Origin: Streptomyces sp. NBC_01231
GTDB taxonomy: Bacteria > Actinomycetota > Actinomycetes > Streptomycetales > Streptomycetaceae
Length of the DNA stretch: 64,000 nt
Assembly: GCA_035999765.1 (NCBI GenBank)
Contig: CP108521.1
Coordinates: 496,001-560,000, forward strand
Direction of reading: 5' to 3'
In this document: positions 34,555 through 43,777 of the stretch, piece after piece
How the letters are laid out: every line of letters starts with the position of its first letter
Numbering within the stretch: the stretch's first letter is position 1
Program-made: the position numbers and the translations under genes
The notes under the pieces: model-generated
Databases searched by the model: none
The model's input: only the letters and a program-made list of their open reading frames with translations
What the model was told of the DNA's origin: nothing

Positions 34555-35808
34555 TCAGTCGGTGGCCGGGAGGCGAAGCGTGGCGACGGCCCCGCCGTCG
34601 GGCGCATTGGCGAAGGACAGCGACGCCCCGATGACCTGGGCCTGACCGAGCGCGATGGTCAGCCCGAGGCCGTGGCCCCGGCCGCGTTCCGACGCCCCGG
34701 TGCGGAACCGGCTGGGCCCGTCGGCGAGCAGTTCGTGGGGGAAGCCCGGGCCGTGGTCCCGTACCGTCACGCAGGTCCCCGCCACCTCGACCTCGACGGG
34801 CGCGCGACCATGCCGGTGGGCGTTGACGACCAGGTTGGCGACGATCCTGTCAAGCCGCCGCGGGTCGGTCTCGGCGGACAGGGCGCCGGCCGTGGTGAGC
34901 TGTGTCTGCAGTCCGGTGCGGACCAGCGACTCACTGACCGCCTCGGCGAGCGGAACGGGCCCGAGGTCGGCTCGCTCGGCGCCCGCGTCGAGCCGGGAAA
35001 TCTCCAGCAGGTTCTCCACCAGGGTCCGCAGCACCGCCACCCGGTCCCTGACCAGTTCCGTGGCCTCCCCCTCGGGGAGCAGCCCGCTCGAGGTGACCAG
35101 ACCCATCAGCGGGGTGCGCAATTCGTGGGCGACGTCGGCGGTGAAGCGCTGCTCGGCCAGCAGCCGCCCGAGCAGACTGTCGGCCATCGAATCGACGGTG
35201 GCGGAGATCTCGGCGATCTCGTCACTGCCGCGGCCTGCCGAGGTCCTGGCGGCCAGGTCACCGGACGCGATCCGGCGTGCGGTCCGCGCCACCCTCCGCA
35301 GCCTGCGGTTGGGCAGCTCCGCGGCGAGCGCCGACAGCGGTACGACGACGGCCAGCGCGACCAGGGAGTACTTCCACATGTGCCGGTCCAGGGCGCGCCG
35401 GGTGAGCAGGTCGGGCGTCATGTCGACCTCCACCGCCACGGGGCTGCCTCGGTACGTCCGTGCCGCCCACATCGAGGGGTGGTCCCCAAGGCCGTCACCG
35501 TCGTACCAGGTGGCATACCCGTCCCTCAGACCCTGCGGGCCCCGGAGTCGCCGCAGCAGCTCGACGGGCATGGCCTCGGGCGACAGCTGAAGCGAGTCGG
35601 GCGGGGTGGCGTCCCGCTCGTAATCCTGGAGGTCCCGGGACAGCTGCGTGACGGCCTTGGACCTGCCGTCGTTCAGCGAGCGGGCCAGGGTGCTGCGGTG
35701 GACCAGCACCCCGACGGTCAGCGCGATGGCGCAGCAGGACATGGCGACAAGCGCAGCGATCTTCCAGCGCAGCGAACGCCAGTTCAGCAGGTCGCGCAGA
35801 ACATCCAC
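34555..35808 (-). CDS. Sensor histidine kinase (HAMP/HisKA type)
   Basis: A 417-residue kinase with a short N-terminus, a transmembrane helix at about 17-37, an extracytoplasmic domain 38-145, a second helix 146-164, HAMP (165-215), HisKA with H228 in FTADVAHELRTPL and an HATPase domain (DRIVANLVVNAHRHG; GHGLGLTIALGQA). GTG 35808 lies one base after the stop of the response regulator. It resembles CseC-like envelope-stress kinases in layout, though no sigma-E gene is adjacent. Confidence 0.92.
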   Translation of the reverse strand: MDVLRDLLNWRSLRWKIAALVAMSCCAIALTVGVLVHRSTLARSLNDGRSKAVTQLSRDLQDYERDATPPDSLQLSPEAMPVELLRRLRGPQGLRDGYATWYDGDGLGDHPSMWAARTYRGSPVAVEVDMTPDLLTRRALDRHMWKYSLVALAVVVPLSALAAELPNRRLRRVARTARRIASGDLAARTSAGRGSDEIAEISATVDSMADSLLGRLLAEQRFTADVAHELRTPLMGLVTSSGLLPEGEATELVRDRVAVLRTLVENLLEISRLDAGAERADLGPVPLAEAVSESLVRTGLQTQLTTAGALSAETDPRRLDRIVANLVVNAHRHGRAPVEVEVAGTCVTVRDHGPGFPHELLADGPSRFRTGASERGRGHGLGLTIALGQAQVIGASLSFANAPDGGAVATLRLPATD

Positions 35809-35809
35809 G

Positions 35810-36586
35810 TCAGCGCCGCAACTTGTAGCCGAAGCCGCGGACGGTCTGGATCCGCTCGGCTCCGATCTTCCTGCGTAGCCGCTGGACGCACAGGTCGACC
35901 ACGCGGCTGTCGCCGTCCCAGCCGTAGTCCCACACGTTGCGCAGCAGCATGTGCCGGTCCAGTACGACGCCGGGGTTCGCGGCGAACTCCAGCAGGAGCC
36001 GCAGCTCGGTGGGGGCCAGCGCAACCGGTTCGCCCGCCAGGAACACGTCGAGACCGGCGGTGTCGATGGTCAGGTCGCCGAAAACCAGCGGGGTGATTTC
36101 GCCCGGGCGACCGGAATCCTCCGGCGGCGCCGCACCGCCCACCGGTTCGGTCGGGGGGTGGTGCGGCATGTCCGGGGCGGCGGGGTTGAAGGTCGCCCGC
36201 CGCAGCAGCGCGCGGATCCGGGCCACCAGCACCGCGGTGTCGACGGGTTTGACCACGTAGTCGTCGGCGCCCGCCTCCAGGCCGGAGACCACGTCCAGGG
36301 CGTCGCCGCGCGCGGACATCATCAGGATCGGGTCCATGCTGGTCTCCCTGACCCGGCGGCACAGCCCGATGCCGTCGAGGGCGGGCAGCATCACGTCCAG
36401 CAGCAGCAGGTCGTGGCCACCTTCCCGGAACAGTTCGAGTCCGGTCAGGCCGTCACCGGCGGAGGTGACACGGTAGCCGTAGCGCTCCAGCGCCAAGGTG
36501 ACCGATCTGCGGATCACTTCGTCGTCCTCCACGAGCAGGATCGCCACGGGCACCAGGGCGGGTCCCCCGGCCACTGGAACCGACAT
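35810..36586 (-). CDS. OmpR-family response regulator
   Basis: A 258-residue regulator. The receiver has E20/D21/D22, phosphoacceptor D64 in LLLDVMLPALDG and K in DDYVVKPVD. A Pro-rich linker of about 40 residues precedes the winged-helix domain (PTELRLLLEFAANPGVVLDR; VVDLCVQRLRRKIG; GFGYKLRR). ATG 36586 with GGGGAGAG upstream. The layout and sequence recall CseB-type regulators. It is followed by its kinase and preceded, 118 bp away on the same strand, by the double protease gene, a possible target. Confidence 0.92.
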   Translation of the reverse strand: MSVPVAGGPALVPVAILLVEDDEVIRRSVTLALERYGYRVTSAGDGLTGLELFREGGHDLLLLDVMLPALDGIGLCRRVRETSMDPILMMSARGDALDVVSGLEAGADDYVVKPVDTAVLVARIRALLRRATFNPAAPDMPHHPPTEPVGGAAPPEDSGRPGEITPLVFGDLTIDTAGLDVFLAGEPVALAPTELRLLLEFAANPGVVLDRHMLLRNVWDYGWDGDSRVVDLCVQRLRRKIGAERIQTVRGFGYKLRR

Positions 36587-36704
36587 CTCTCCCCATCGGA
36601 CGTAGGTGCTGGAGGTCCATCATGCGACGGGGTGTCCCGCCCTGCCGAATTCTGCCTCCACCGCGCCTACGCCGGGGCCGAGTTCGCCGGTGACGCTGAT
36701 CGGG

Positions 36705-38327
36705 TCAGGGTTCGCGGGTCTGGCGACTGCTGTGCCGGTCCTGGTCACCGGGGAGGCTGTCGTGGCGGTCGGGGCGGGGCGTGGCACCGGTGAGGGTGCA
36801 GCCCTGGCGGGACAGGTCCAGTTTCGATCCCTTGGCCAGGCAGTTCGTGATCACGTAAACCTGCTGGCCGTAGCTACGACCCTTCTTGGAGGTTACTTCC
36901 CCGTTCGGGCCCACTTCGCAGGGGTTGTTGTCTGTGCATTGCTCGCCGTCGTCGTTGTGGGTGTTGTGGATACCCACGACCGTGGTGCCGTCAGGGGCCA
37001 GCAGCGCCGAACCGGAGTCGCCGTGCGAGGGGGCGCAGTCGTCGCCGGTGGTGTAGCGGATCGAGTTGTTCAGCTGGTAGCCGCCCTCCCGCAGGTGTGG
37101 GACCAGGGCCTCGGCGGTGCAGTGGTAGCGGGTACCGACGGACGCCACGGTCAGTGGGTCGCCTGCGCGTACGGGGGTGGAGGTGAGCTGAAAGACTTTC
37201 GCGCCTTCGGCCTTCAACTGCGCGTAGGTCTTGTCCAGGCGGTAGAGCGCGATGTCGGTGCCGGTCATCGTCGCGTACACCAGCCGTTTCGCACGGGCGG
37301 TGGTTCGGGGATAGCCCTGACGGTCGGCGACAGGCACCTCGCGGTCGGCAGGCTGGTCCACTGTCGCCGTTCCGGGCGCGGGCCACTGTCCTTGCACACA
37401 GTGACCGTTGGTCAGCAACAGCGCCGGGTCCTGGGGCCGGGCGGCGGCTGTGCGGACCACTGAGCCCGCACAGCCGCTCAGGTCCACCGAGCCTTCCATG
37501 TCCGGGATCGGATCATCGAGGGGCACGTTGCTGCCCGTGATGATGCCGTTGATCCAGTCGGCATGTTTGGTGACATCGGAGTACAGCGTCTTACCGCTTT
37601 CGTCGGGGCCACTGACCACACCGGCCACGGCCCACTGACCGCCCTCGCGGACCAGCGCAGGCCCACCGGAGTCCATGTTCGACGCGGCGACGCTGCCGTC
37701 GGGGCTACCGATGCACAACTCGCCGCCGGGCGCGGCTGACGGACAGGTCGAGACCGGCTGCACCACGGTGTCGGCCTCCCGCAGCCGCGTGGGAAAACAC
37801 GCCGCGTTGTCGAAGTCGTCGCAGGTCATGCCCCAGCCCATGATGCGGACGGGAGTGTTGTCCGGCGGTGTGGTCGAGGCGACCCGCACCGGCTTGGCCC
37901 GCACCGGAGTCCGCAGGTGCATCAAGGCGAGGTCGCGGCCCCAGAACCCTCCCTCATCGCGACTGGTCGCCAGCCGGTAGTAGTGGTCGACCTCGGCGAC
38001 CTCGCCGCCGGAGGTGGTGTCCAGCGACCCGACCCGGACCTTCCAGCCACGCGGGACACCCGTCTTCGCGTTGGTCGGGTTCCGGCCGGCGCAGTGGCTG
38101 GCGGTCAGGACCCATTGCGGCGCGAGAACCTCCACCCCACAGCCGTGCTTGTCCGGGCGCGGCGGGGCGGGGTAGGACGGCTGGAACGAGCCCAGGAACG
38201 AGTAGGCCCGGGTGGACTCGGTGCCACCCACGACGGCCTGCGCCGATAAGGGTGTTACGAGGGCCGCGGTCAGGGCGATCCCCGTCGTCAGGGCGGCGGC
38301 TGCCCTTCGGCCTGTCGACATGTGCAT
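36705..38327 (-). CDS. Exported protein with two trypsin-like protease domains
   Basis: A 540-residue protein with a signal peptide (1 to about 31, ending PLSAQA) followed by VVGGTE, the classic mature N-terminus of chymotrypsin-fold S1 enzymes. Domain 1 (32-265) has H78 in TASHC, D132 in RDLALMHL and S220 in SNMDSGGP, where Met replaces the usual Gly of GDSGGP. Domain 2 (about 285-515) has a second triad: H309 in TNGHC, D358 in TGTDIALYRL and S438 in SHGDSGSALL. Both triads look complete. Start ATG 38327 follows AGGGGAG. Two different protease domains in one chain are uncommon. Confidence 0.88.
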   Translation of the reverse strand: MHMSTGRRAAAALTTGIALTAALVTPLSAQAVVGGTESTRAYSFLGSFQPSYPAPPRPDKHGCGVEVLAPQWVLTASHCAGRNPTNAKTGVPRGWKVRVGSLDTTSGGEVAEVDHYYRLATSRDEGGFWGRDLALMHLRTPVRAKPVRVASTTPPDNTPVRIMGWGMTCDDFDNAACFPTRLREADTVVQPVSTCPSAAPGGELCIGSPDGSVAASNMDSGGPALVREGGQWAVAGVVSGPDESGKTLYSDVTKHADWINGIITGSNVPLDDPIPDMEGSVDLSGCAGSVVRTAAARPQDPALLLTNGHCVQGQWPAPGTATVDQPADREVPVADRQGYPRTTARAKRLVYATMTGTDIALYRLDKTYAQLKAEGAKVFQLTSTPVRAGDPLTVASVGTRYHCTAEALVPHLREGGYQLNNSIRYTTGDDCAPSHGDSGSALLAPDGTTVVGIHNTHNDDGEQCTDNNPCEVGPNGEVTSKKGRSYGQQVYVITNCLAKGSKLDLSRQGCTLTGATPRPDRHDSLPGDQDRHSSRQTREP

Positions 38328-38473
38328 GAGTGGCTCCCCTGCGTCTGGCGCCGGCCATCGCTCCGGCGGGCTGGTGGGGGGACAGCAGCCCGCCGTCCCG
38401 CCTGGGATCGAGCCTGGACCCAGCGGCGCTCCGGAGGGTTTCTCCCGTGTATCAGGCGCGGCGCGGCGACCGC

Positions 38474-38905
38474 TCAGTTGTGTATCAGCGGGCGGGGCGC
38501 CAGCAACTTGAGGATCGGCGCTATGGCTTCCTCGACCGACTGGGCGGATCGGCGTCCGGCTTCGATCTGTGTCATGACGTCGGGGGTGTACTGCCCGGAG
38601 AAGCTGGTGCTGACGGTTCCCGGATTGAGCAGTACGTACCGCACCGTCATTTCCGGTCGACTGTCCGCGAACCCGACGCCGAGCAGGTAGTTGAGCCGTC
38701 CTCCTTACGCGAGTGCCCGTTGGCCGTCGTACTCCCGTGCAAAGTGCAGGTCCCCCCAACGGACCTCTCCTCCCCCGCCGAGAGCACAGCACCAAGGCGT
38801 CGCTTTTCGCACGGGTCGACCGGATATTGTCGATCAACGCTCTGGTCTCGGCCACCAGACCCAGGTCGGCCTGCATGAAGTGCGCCCGCCCGGCCGCATC
38901 GTGGA
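38474..38905 (-). pseudogene. Short-chain dehydrogenase (protochlorophyllide-reductase-like) relic
   Basis: On the minus strand, an N-terminal scrap (MQADLGLVAETRALIDNIRS, then TRAKSDALVLC) near 38790-38880 and a C-terminal scrap (SRPEMTVRYVLLNPGTVSTS, then FSGQYTPDVMTQIEA up to LLAPRPLIHN and stop) at 38474-38690 are both recognisable, in different frames. The YxxxK active site region between them is deleted. The gap up to 39246 contains further debris, including a frame DDELVAAVREFAEANQLPQP on the minus strand that I cannot place. Confidence 0.65.
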
Positions 38906-39246
38906 GTCGCGCCGCATCAAGCCACGGCGCCTGACTGCGATGATCAGCCCTCTGAGAGCCTGCGCAGCAGCGGTGGCAGGGATAACGGACAGTTGCCTCG
39001 ATCTCGATCGCGGCCTCGAACCGGGGCACCGGTTGGGGCAACTGGTTGGCTTCAGCGAATTCGCGGACTGCTGCGACGAGCTCATCATCGGTCCACGCTG
39101 AGTGGCCAGGTCTGTGGCATGCCGGAGGAGGCTGCCGCGGTGTATGAGCTCGGGGAAAGCGCGATGTCCACCTGGGCGATGGTCTGCCAGACTCGTCGTT
39201 CCGGCTGGACAGGGCCCGGCGTGAGGTGACTTCGGAGGTCTTGAGG

Positions 39247-39765
39247 GTGAGTGACTGCGCCTTTTGCAGGATCGGGCGGGATGGGATCGATGAGGAACTG
39301 GTCGCCTACCGCTCAAAGAACGTCTTCGTCCCCGCGCTCAAGCAATGCAGAACAACCCCGGTCACGCCCTTGTCCTGCCGGTGTCTCACGTGACCGGCTT
39401 ACATGATGTCCCCGTCGATCTCCTGCATGAGATCTTCGAGGTCACAGCGAGAGTGACCTCCGCGGTGAAGGACGCCTATGGGGCTGTCGGAAGCACCGTC
39501 ACGCAGAACAACCACATCCCGGGTCAGGTGCTACGCCCTGACGCTGGCGAAGGGGCTCAAGGGACGACTCCCTGACTCGCGCCAGTAGTTGGCGGAAGGT
39601 CAGGTCACCGTTCGGGTGCTTCACCACGTGCATGTTCATGTCGTCCCCCGGTTCGAGGACGACGGGTTTCGCATGCCTGACCCGGAATTGCGCGAAGCCC
39701 CGTGGGACGTGCGACGTGCGCGTGCCGTGGCCCTGCGGAAGGCATTGCTGCCGGGCTCCTCTTGA
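39247..39765 (+). pseudogene. HIT-family hydrolase, broken by frameshift and insertion
   Basis: GTG 39247 opens VSDCAFCRIGRDGIDEELVA as in HIT proteins, then the frame is lost near 39345. Another frame gives NPGHALVLPVSHVTGLHDVP and VTQNNHIPGQ. The sequence is then interrupted by about 85 bp before resuming with the triad VLHHVHVHVVPRFEDDGF (the HxHxH of the nucleotide-binding site) and ending at 39765. The insert begins and ends at GGTCAGGT, so it looks like a repeat-mediated duplication. Confidence 0.7.
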
Positions 39766-39934
39766 TCGGTGACGGTCAGGAGGAGTTGCTGCCTGCGCCG
39801 GTCGCAGGGTCCGTCCGAGCGGAGTGATGTCGGGGACGCGGTTCGTGATCGACGGCCAGGTCGCTTCGGGGGTGGCTGGTGCCGTGACCGGAAATGATCA
39901 CCGGGGCGGGCAGTGAGCGGGGCAGGGGGATGAT

Positions 39935-40702
39935 GTGGCGATGACCACCAGCTCACGCGCCCACTCGTTCAACGCGGCGGCTGACCAGTACGCGGCCAGC
40001 CGGCCTTCGTATCCTCCCGCTCTCTTCGACTGCATCGAACAGCTCACGAGCCGTTCCCTCGCGGGTGCCCGCGTCGCCGATATCGGCGCGGGCACGGGAA
40101 TCGCCACCGATCTGCTGCGTGAGCGCGGGGCTGACGTGATCGCCGTTGAGCCGGGCGACGCCATGGCCGCCAAGTTCCACACCGTGCTGCCAGATGTGCC
40201 GATCATCAGAGGTGACGGCAACGCACTCCCCCTTGCGGACGCCTCCCACGACCTCATCACCTACGCACAGTCCTGGCAGTGGACCGACACCACCCGCTCG
40301 GTCCCTGAGGCACTGCGGGTCCTGCTGCAGGGCGGCGCGCTGGTGATCTGGTGGAACACCACCGCCTTCGACGTGCCCTGGATCCGAGAGCAACACCACC
40401 GGATCGCGCACCACTGCGGAGTGAAGCCGACTTCTCGGGTGCGTCCCGAGGACAGCGACGCCATCCGGCTCGCGGGCCTGTCAGGGCTCCGGGTCGCGCG
40501 CCGCCAGGTGCGGTGGAGCCGTGTGGTCTCCCTCGACACGCACCTTGCCAATATCAGCAGCCGCTCGGCGTTCCTTGTGCTTGCCGACGACGACAAGCGT
40601 GCCTTTCTCTCCAGGGAGCGCAGGCGACTGCGCGAGTTCTTCCCCGACGAGGTGGTGGAAGAGACCTACGTGGTTGACCTGCTGGTGGCCACGCGTCCGT
40701 GA
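39935..40702 (+). CDS. Class I SAM-dependent methyltransferase
   Basis: A protein of 255 residues (253 if ATG 39941 is used instead of GTG 39935; the site GGGGGA at 39924-39929 fits either). The SAM motif I is VADIGAGTGIATDLL, motif II EPGDAMAAKF, and GDGNALPLADASHDLITYAQ follows. It belongs to the UbiE/BioC-like class with HSFNAAADQYAASRPSYP at the start. The methylated substrate is unknown and no biosynthetic partners lie adjacent. Confidence 0.88.
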   Translation: MAMTTSSRAHSFNAAADQYAASRPSYPPALFDCIEQLTSRSLAGARVADIGAGTGIATDLLRERGADVIAVEPGDAMAAKFHTVLPDVPIIRGDGNALPLADASHDLITYAQSWQWTDTTRSVPEALRVLLQGGALVIWWNTTAFDVPWIREQHHRIAHHCGVKPTSRVRPEDSDAIRLAGLSGLRVARRQVRWSRVVSLDTHLANISSRSAFLVLADDDKRAFLSRERRRLREFFPDEVVEETYVVDLLVATRP

Positions 40703-40737
40703 CCTGCATGGTGTCCTGGGATCCGGAAAGGGCAGTC

Positions 40738-41110
40738 AGGCCGCTGCGGCGATGGGGCGGCCGCCGAACCAGATGCCTTTCTCGCAGCGGACGCGGGCGC
40801 GTTCACGCCGTGGGGCGGCCAGGACGTCGGGGTGCCGGGCGTTCTGGTTGCGCCGGCGCAGACAGCGGTGCAACTCACGTGTCTGGACGGGTTGGTTGGG
40901 GTGGTGGGAGTTGGCGAGGGTGAACTGCCACAGCCGCCAGAAGTCCGCCTCGATCGGGTTCGCCCACGACGCGTTCGTCGGCGTGAAGCACAGCTCGACC
41001 TTGTTCTTGGCCGCCCAGCGGCGGATCCGCCAGTTCTTGTGCGGACAGGTTGTCCAGGAACACGTAGACCGGGGCGCCGTCCGGACGGGCCGCGCGGATC
41101 GACGTCAGCT
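40738..41110 (-). mobile_element. IS630-like transposase relic, C-terminal domain
   Basis: The minus strand contains RAARPDGAPVYVFLDNLSA (DDE aspartate) then, after a frame change, KNKVELCFTPTNASWANPIE with the catalytic glutamate, LANSHHPNQPV and ARRRERARVR-like basic end. Frame breaks and a missing N-terminal half make it inactive. It differs in sequence from the IS630 pieces at 10686-11426, so it comes from another subfamily. Confidence 0.75.
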
Positions 41111-41279
41111 CGGCCCAGGTCGGGCCGATGCCAGGACCCTGTCCGAGAGAGCGGGCAGGGCGGCGATAATGCCGTGCGCAAGGCGTTCCACAGCGTGTTG
41201 AAGGTCGAGTACGTCCATCGGCACACCTTCGCCATAGGGGACCGTGAGCCGCCGGTCGGCCGAGGTGTGGGGCGGCGGA

Positions 41280-42163
41280 TCAGGTGCGCGTGTCGGCCGG
41301 TGGGCCGACGACGGTGGTGAGCTGGAGTTTGGTCTCGTCCTCACCGCCCGGCGCGGCGGTCATGATGACAATCTTGAGCTCGGTGTCGCCGTCGGTCAGG
41401 ACATCGCAGTCCACTGTGACCGGGCCCACCGACGGGTGGTTGACCGTCTTGTGAACCTCGCGGTTCGCGGTCACCTCTCCCGTCGCCCACAGCTCGGCGA
41501 GCCTCACATTGCCTGCGTTCAGGTCGCGGACCAGTGTGGCCAGGCGGCTGTCCCGGGGGAAGCGGCCGGTGGCGCGGCGCAGGTCGGAGACGAGGGCGGC
41601 GTCGGTGGTGTCGGGGTCCGTCTCGGTGACCGGCCAGAGTTCGAGGGGGGTGATCGACGTCCACCGGGAACCTGTCGCGGGCGAGTTGCGCATCCGTAGC
41701 GGCGAGGCCAAGGGGTCGCCCAGCAGGGCGGCCCACCCGGGGTTCCACCACACCAGGTGCCAGTCCGCCGCGAACACGGCAACCGGTACGTCCCCGAGGC
41801 GGACGAGCATGCGTTGCATGCCGGGCGGGAGATGGCCCAGATCGTGCCGTCCGCCGGCGCCACGATCTGGGCCAGCCGGTAGAGGTGGTCGCGCTCCGCG
41901 GTGGACAGCTGGAGGGCGCGCGCCAGGGACGCCACCACCGACGCCGAGGGTGTCGTGGGCCGCCCCTGCTCCAGGCGCACGACGTAGTCGACCGACACTC
42001 CGGCCAGGTCGGCCAGTTCCTCGCCCCACAGCCCGACCGTCCGGCGCTTGCGGACGACCGGCAGCCCGGCGGCCGACGGAGACAGCCAGTTCCGCCACGT
42101 CCGGATCATCCCGCCCAGTCCGGCCCGGGGGGTGTCGTCGTCATGCTCTCCATCCTCCTGCAT
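41280..42163 (-). pseudogene. MmyB-like XRE regulator, frameshifted
   Basis: The N-terminal XRE domain (RKRRTVGLWGEELADLAGVS, then VDYVVRLEQGRPTTPSAS) is in one frame from 42163 to about 41830. The MmyB-type ligand domain (RLGDVPVAVFAADWHLVWWN up to PPADTRT at 41280) is in another. The break lies near GTI/LPPGMQRM at about 41825-41840. A single indel would restore the gene, so this may be a recent mutation or a sequencing error. It is divergent from the SDR at 42259, as expected for such pairs. Confidence 0.8.
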
Positions 42164-42258
42164 CCCCGATCACATTCGGGGGCGCAAGAATGGTGCTGGT
42201 CTTCCCACCGTCGAAGCGTTCCTGGTCCGGCTCCCTCGTCAAGGCAACCATCGAAGGC

Positions 42259-42954
42259 ATGACGATCACTTTCATCACCGGAGCCAACAAGGGCATCTGC
42301 CGCGAGACCGCCCGCCGCCTCATCGCGTGCGGTCACACCGTTCTCCTGGGAGCCCGCGACCGTGAGCGGGGTGAAGAGGCAGCCGCCGAGCTGGGCGCAC
42401 GGTTCGTCCCCATCGACGTGACCGATGACGTGTCCGTGGCCGCCGCCGCGGACATCGCCGAGCACGAGGGCAGGATCGATATCCTGATCAACAACGTGGG
42501 GGTACAGGGTCCCTTCGGTGATCCCGGCGACCTCACCGCCGCCGACGCCCGCGCCGTCCTCGACGTCAACGTCATCGGCGTCGTCCGCAACACCACCGCG
42601 TTCTTGCCGCTGCTGCGCCGCTCGGACGCCCCCGTGATCATCAACGTCAGCAGCGGCATGGGCTCTCTCGCCTTCGCCCACGACCCCGGCCGGTCCGAGT
42701 CGCACGTCGTCGCGCCGCTGTACGCCTCCTCGAAGGCGGCGCTGACGGTGTTGACCACGCAGTACGCCAAAGGGCTCAAGAGCATTCGCGTCAACGCCGC
42801 CGACCCCGGCTACACCGCGACCGACATGAACGATCAAAGCAGCTCCCAGACTCTCACCGAGGGAACGGACGCGATCGTCGCCCTCGCCACCGAGGAGCCC
42901 GACGCCTGCACCGGACGCTTCATCGACCGCCATGGCGAGATCGCCTGGTCCTGA
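42259..42954 (+). CDS. Short-chain dehydrogenase/reductase paired with MmyB-like gene
   Basis: A 231-residue SDR with TGANKGIC (residues 7-14), where Cys replaces the last glycine of TGxxxGxG, NNVG in place of NNAG, catalytic serine in NVSSGMG, and YASSK for the Tyr/Lys pair. ATG 42259 follows GAAGG. The divergent frameshifted regulator at 41280 would be its controller. Such SDRs are close to the family of NAD(P)-dependent carbonyl reductases. The substrate is unknown. Confidence 0.9.
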   Translation: MTITFITGANKGICRETARRLIACGHTVLLGARDRERGEEAAAELGARFVPIDVTDDVSVAAAADIAEHEGRIDILINNVGVQGPFGDPGDLTAADARAVLDVNVIGVVRNTTAFLPLLRRSDAPVIINVSSGMGSLAFAHDPGRSESHVVAPLYASSKAALTVLTTQYAKGLKSIRVNAADPGYTATDMNDQSSSQTLTEGTDAIVALATEEPDACTGRFIDRHGEIAWS

Positions 42955-43777
42955 GACCGGCGGTGCCAGGTGACCGTCTCTGAAGAACAGAACGGGCAGA
43001 ACATCGAAACCGGTCCCGGGCGGGAGAACAGCCGCCGCTACTGGCGTCGGCGGAACCTCCGGCAGAAATCCGCTCACTACTGAAGTGAGCGTGACGTCTG
43101 ACGACGACTCCCAGAGGAGAGCGTCGCCGAGGGAGATGCCGCCGTCGGGATGGCGGAAGGATGACGATGCTTCGACGGCTCGGGTTCCTGACCGAAACTA
43201 CCGCGCGACGCACAGGACTTGCGAGTGAGCACGAACGCCGAGGAGTAGAGACGTAGAAGGCACAATCCGCGCGGTCGACCGCTGCAGTATGTCCTCTCCG
43301 GCTCCAGTCCGGCTCGCCCTGCTCGTCCTGACGAATCTTGAAGTAAACCGCTGACAGTTGATCTACTCCGGAGGCTGTGACCTCCGACCAGCGTGAGAAC
43401 CCCGGGAGACCGTCACGCCAGCCGTTTTGACCTGGGACTTCAAGTTGGCGGCAACTCACTCCCGTACGGCGGTGCGAACCGCCGTACGGGAGTGCGCACC
43501 GCACCCCGCACGGCGAACCGCCGTACGGGAGTGCGCACCGCACCCCGCACCGGTTCACACACCGTGAAGGACTCAAGAACGGTTGCGGGAGGGAGAGTTG
43601 TCCCTTCGGTGCACAGCATCGCGCTCGCGTAAGTGACGATGTGGACGGTAGGGAACATAGAACGGGCCACGCGGCGAACCGCGATTCGTGGTCCTCATGG
43701 GACGCGTCCCAGGCCGCCCGCGAGTAGCTTGCACGGAGAACGTCCATGCCATCGGGACAGCAGGTACAGGTTTTGCG
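42955..43777. other. Long gap without a supported gene
   Basis: About 820 bp. Apart from the palindrome and direct repeats at 43457-43551 I find no coding region with family sequence, no IS ends and no RNA-like structure. Long open frames exist on the minus strand but lack recognisable protein character. Confidence 0.45.
43457..43551. repeat. 17-bp perfect palindrome with overlapping 39-bp direct repeats
   Basis: CACTCCCGTACGGCGGT (43457-43473) pairs perfectly with 43478-43494 around the 4-nt loop GCGA. From 43474 a 39-bp unit is repeated directly (43474-43512 and 43513-43551), each carrying the core CCGCCGTACGGGAGTG. It could be a repetitive extragenic palindrome, a mobile element end or a slipped hairpin. 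Confidence 0.85.

Noticed and set aside
38328..39041. A 238-residue N-terminal extension of the double protease
   Set aside because: The extension has no signal peptide and overlaps the SDR relic; the signal peptide and ribosome site fit ATG 38327.
40666..41344. Intact IS630 element
   Set aside because: Only the C-terminal domain is present, with frame breaks and no visible terminal repeats.
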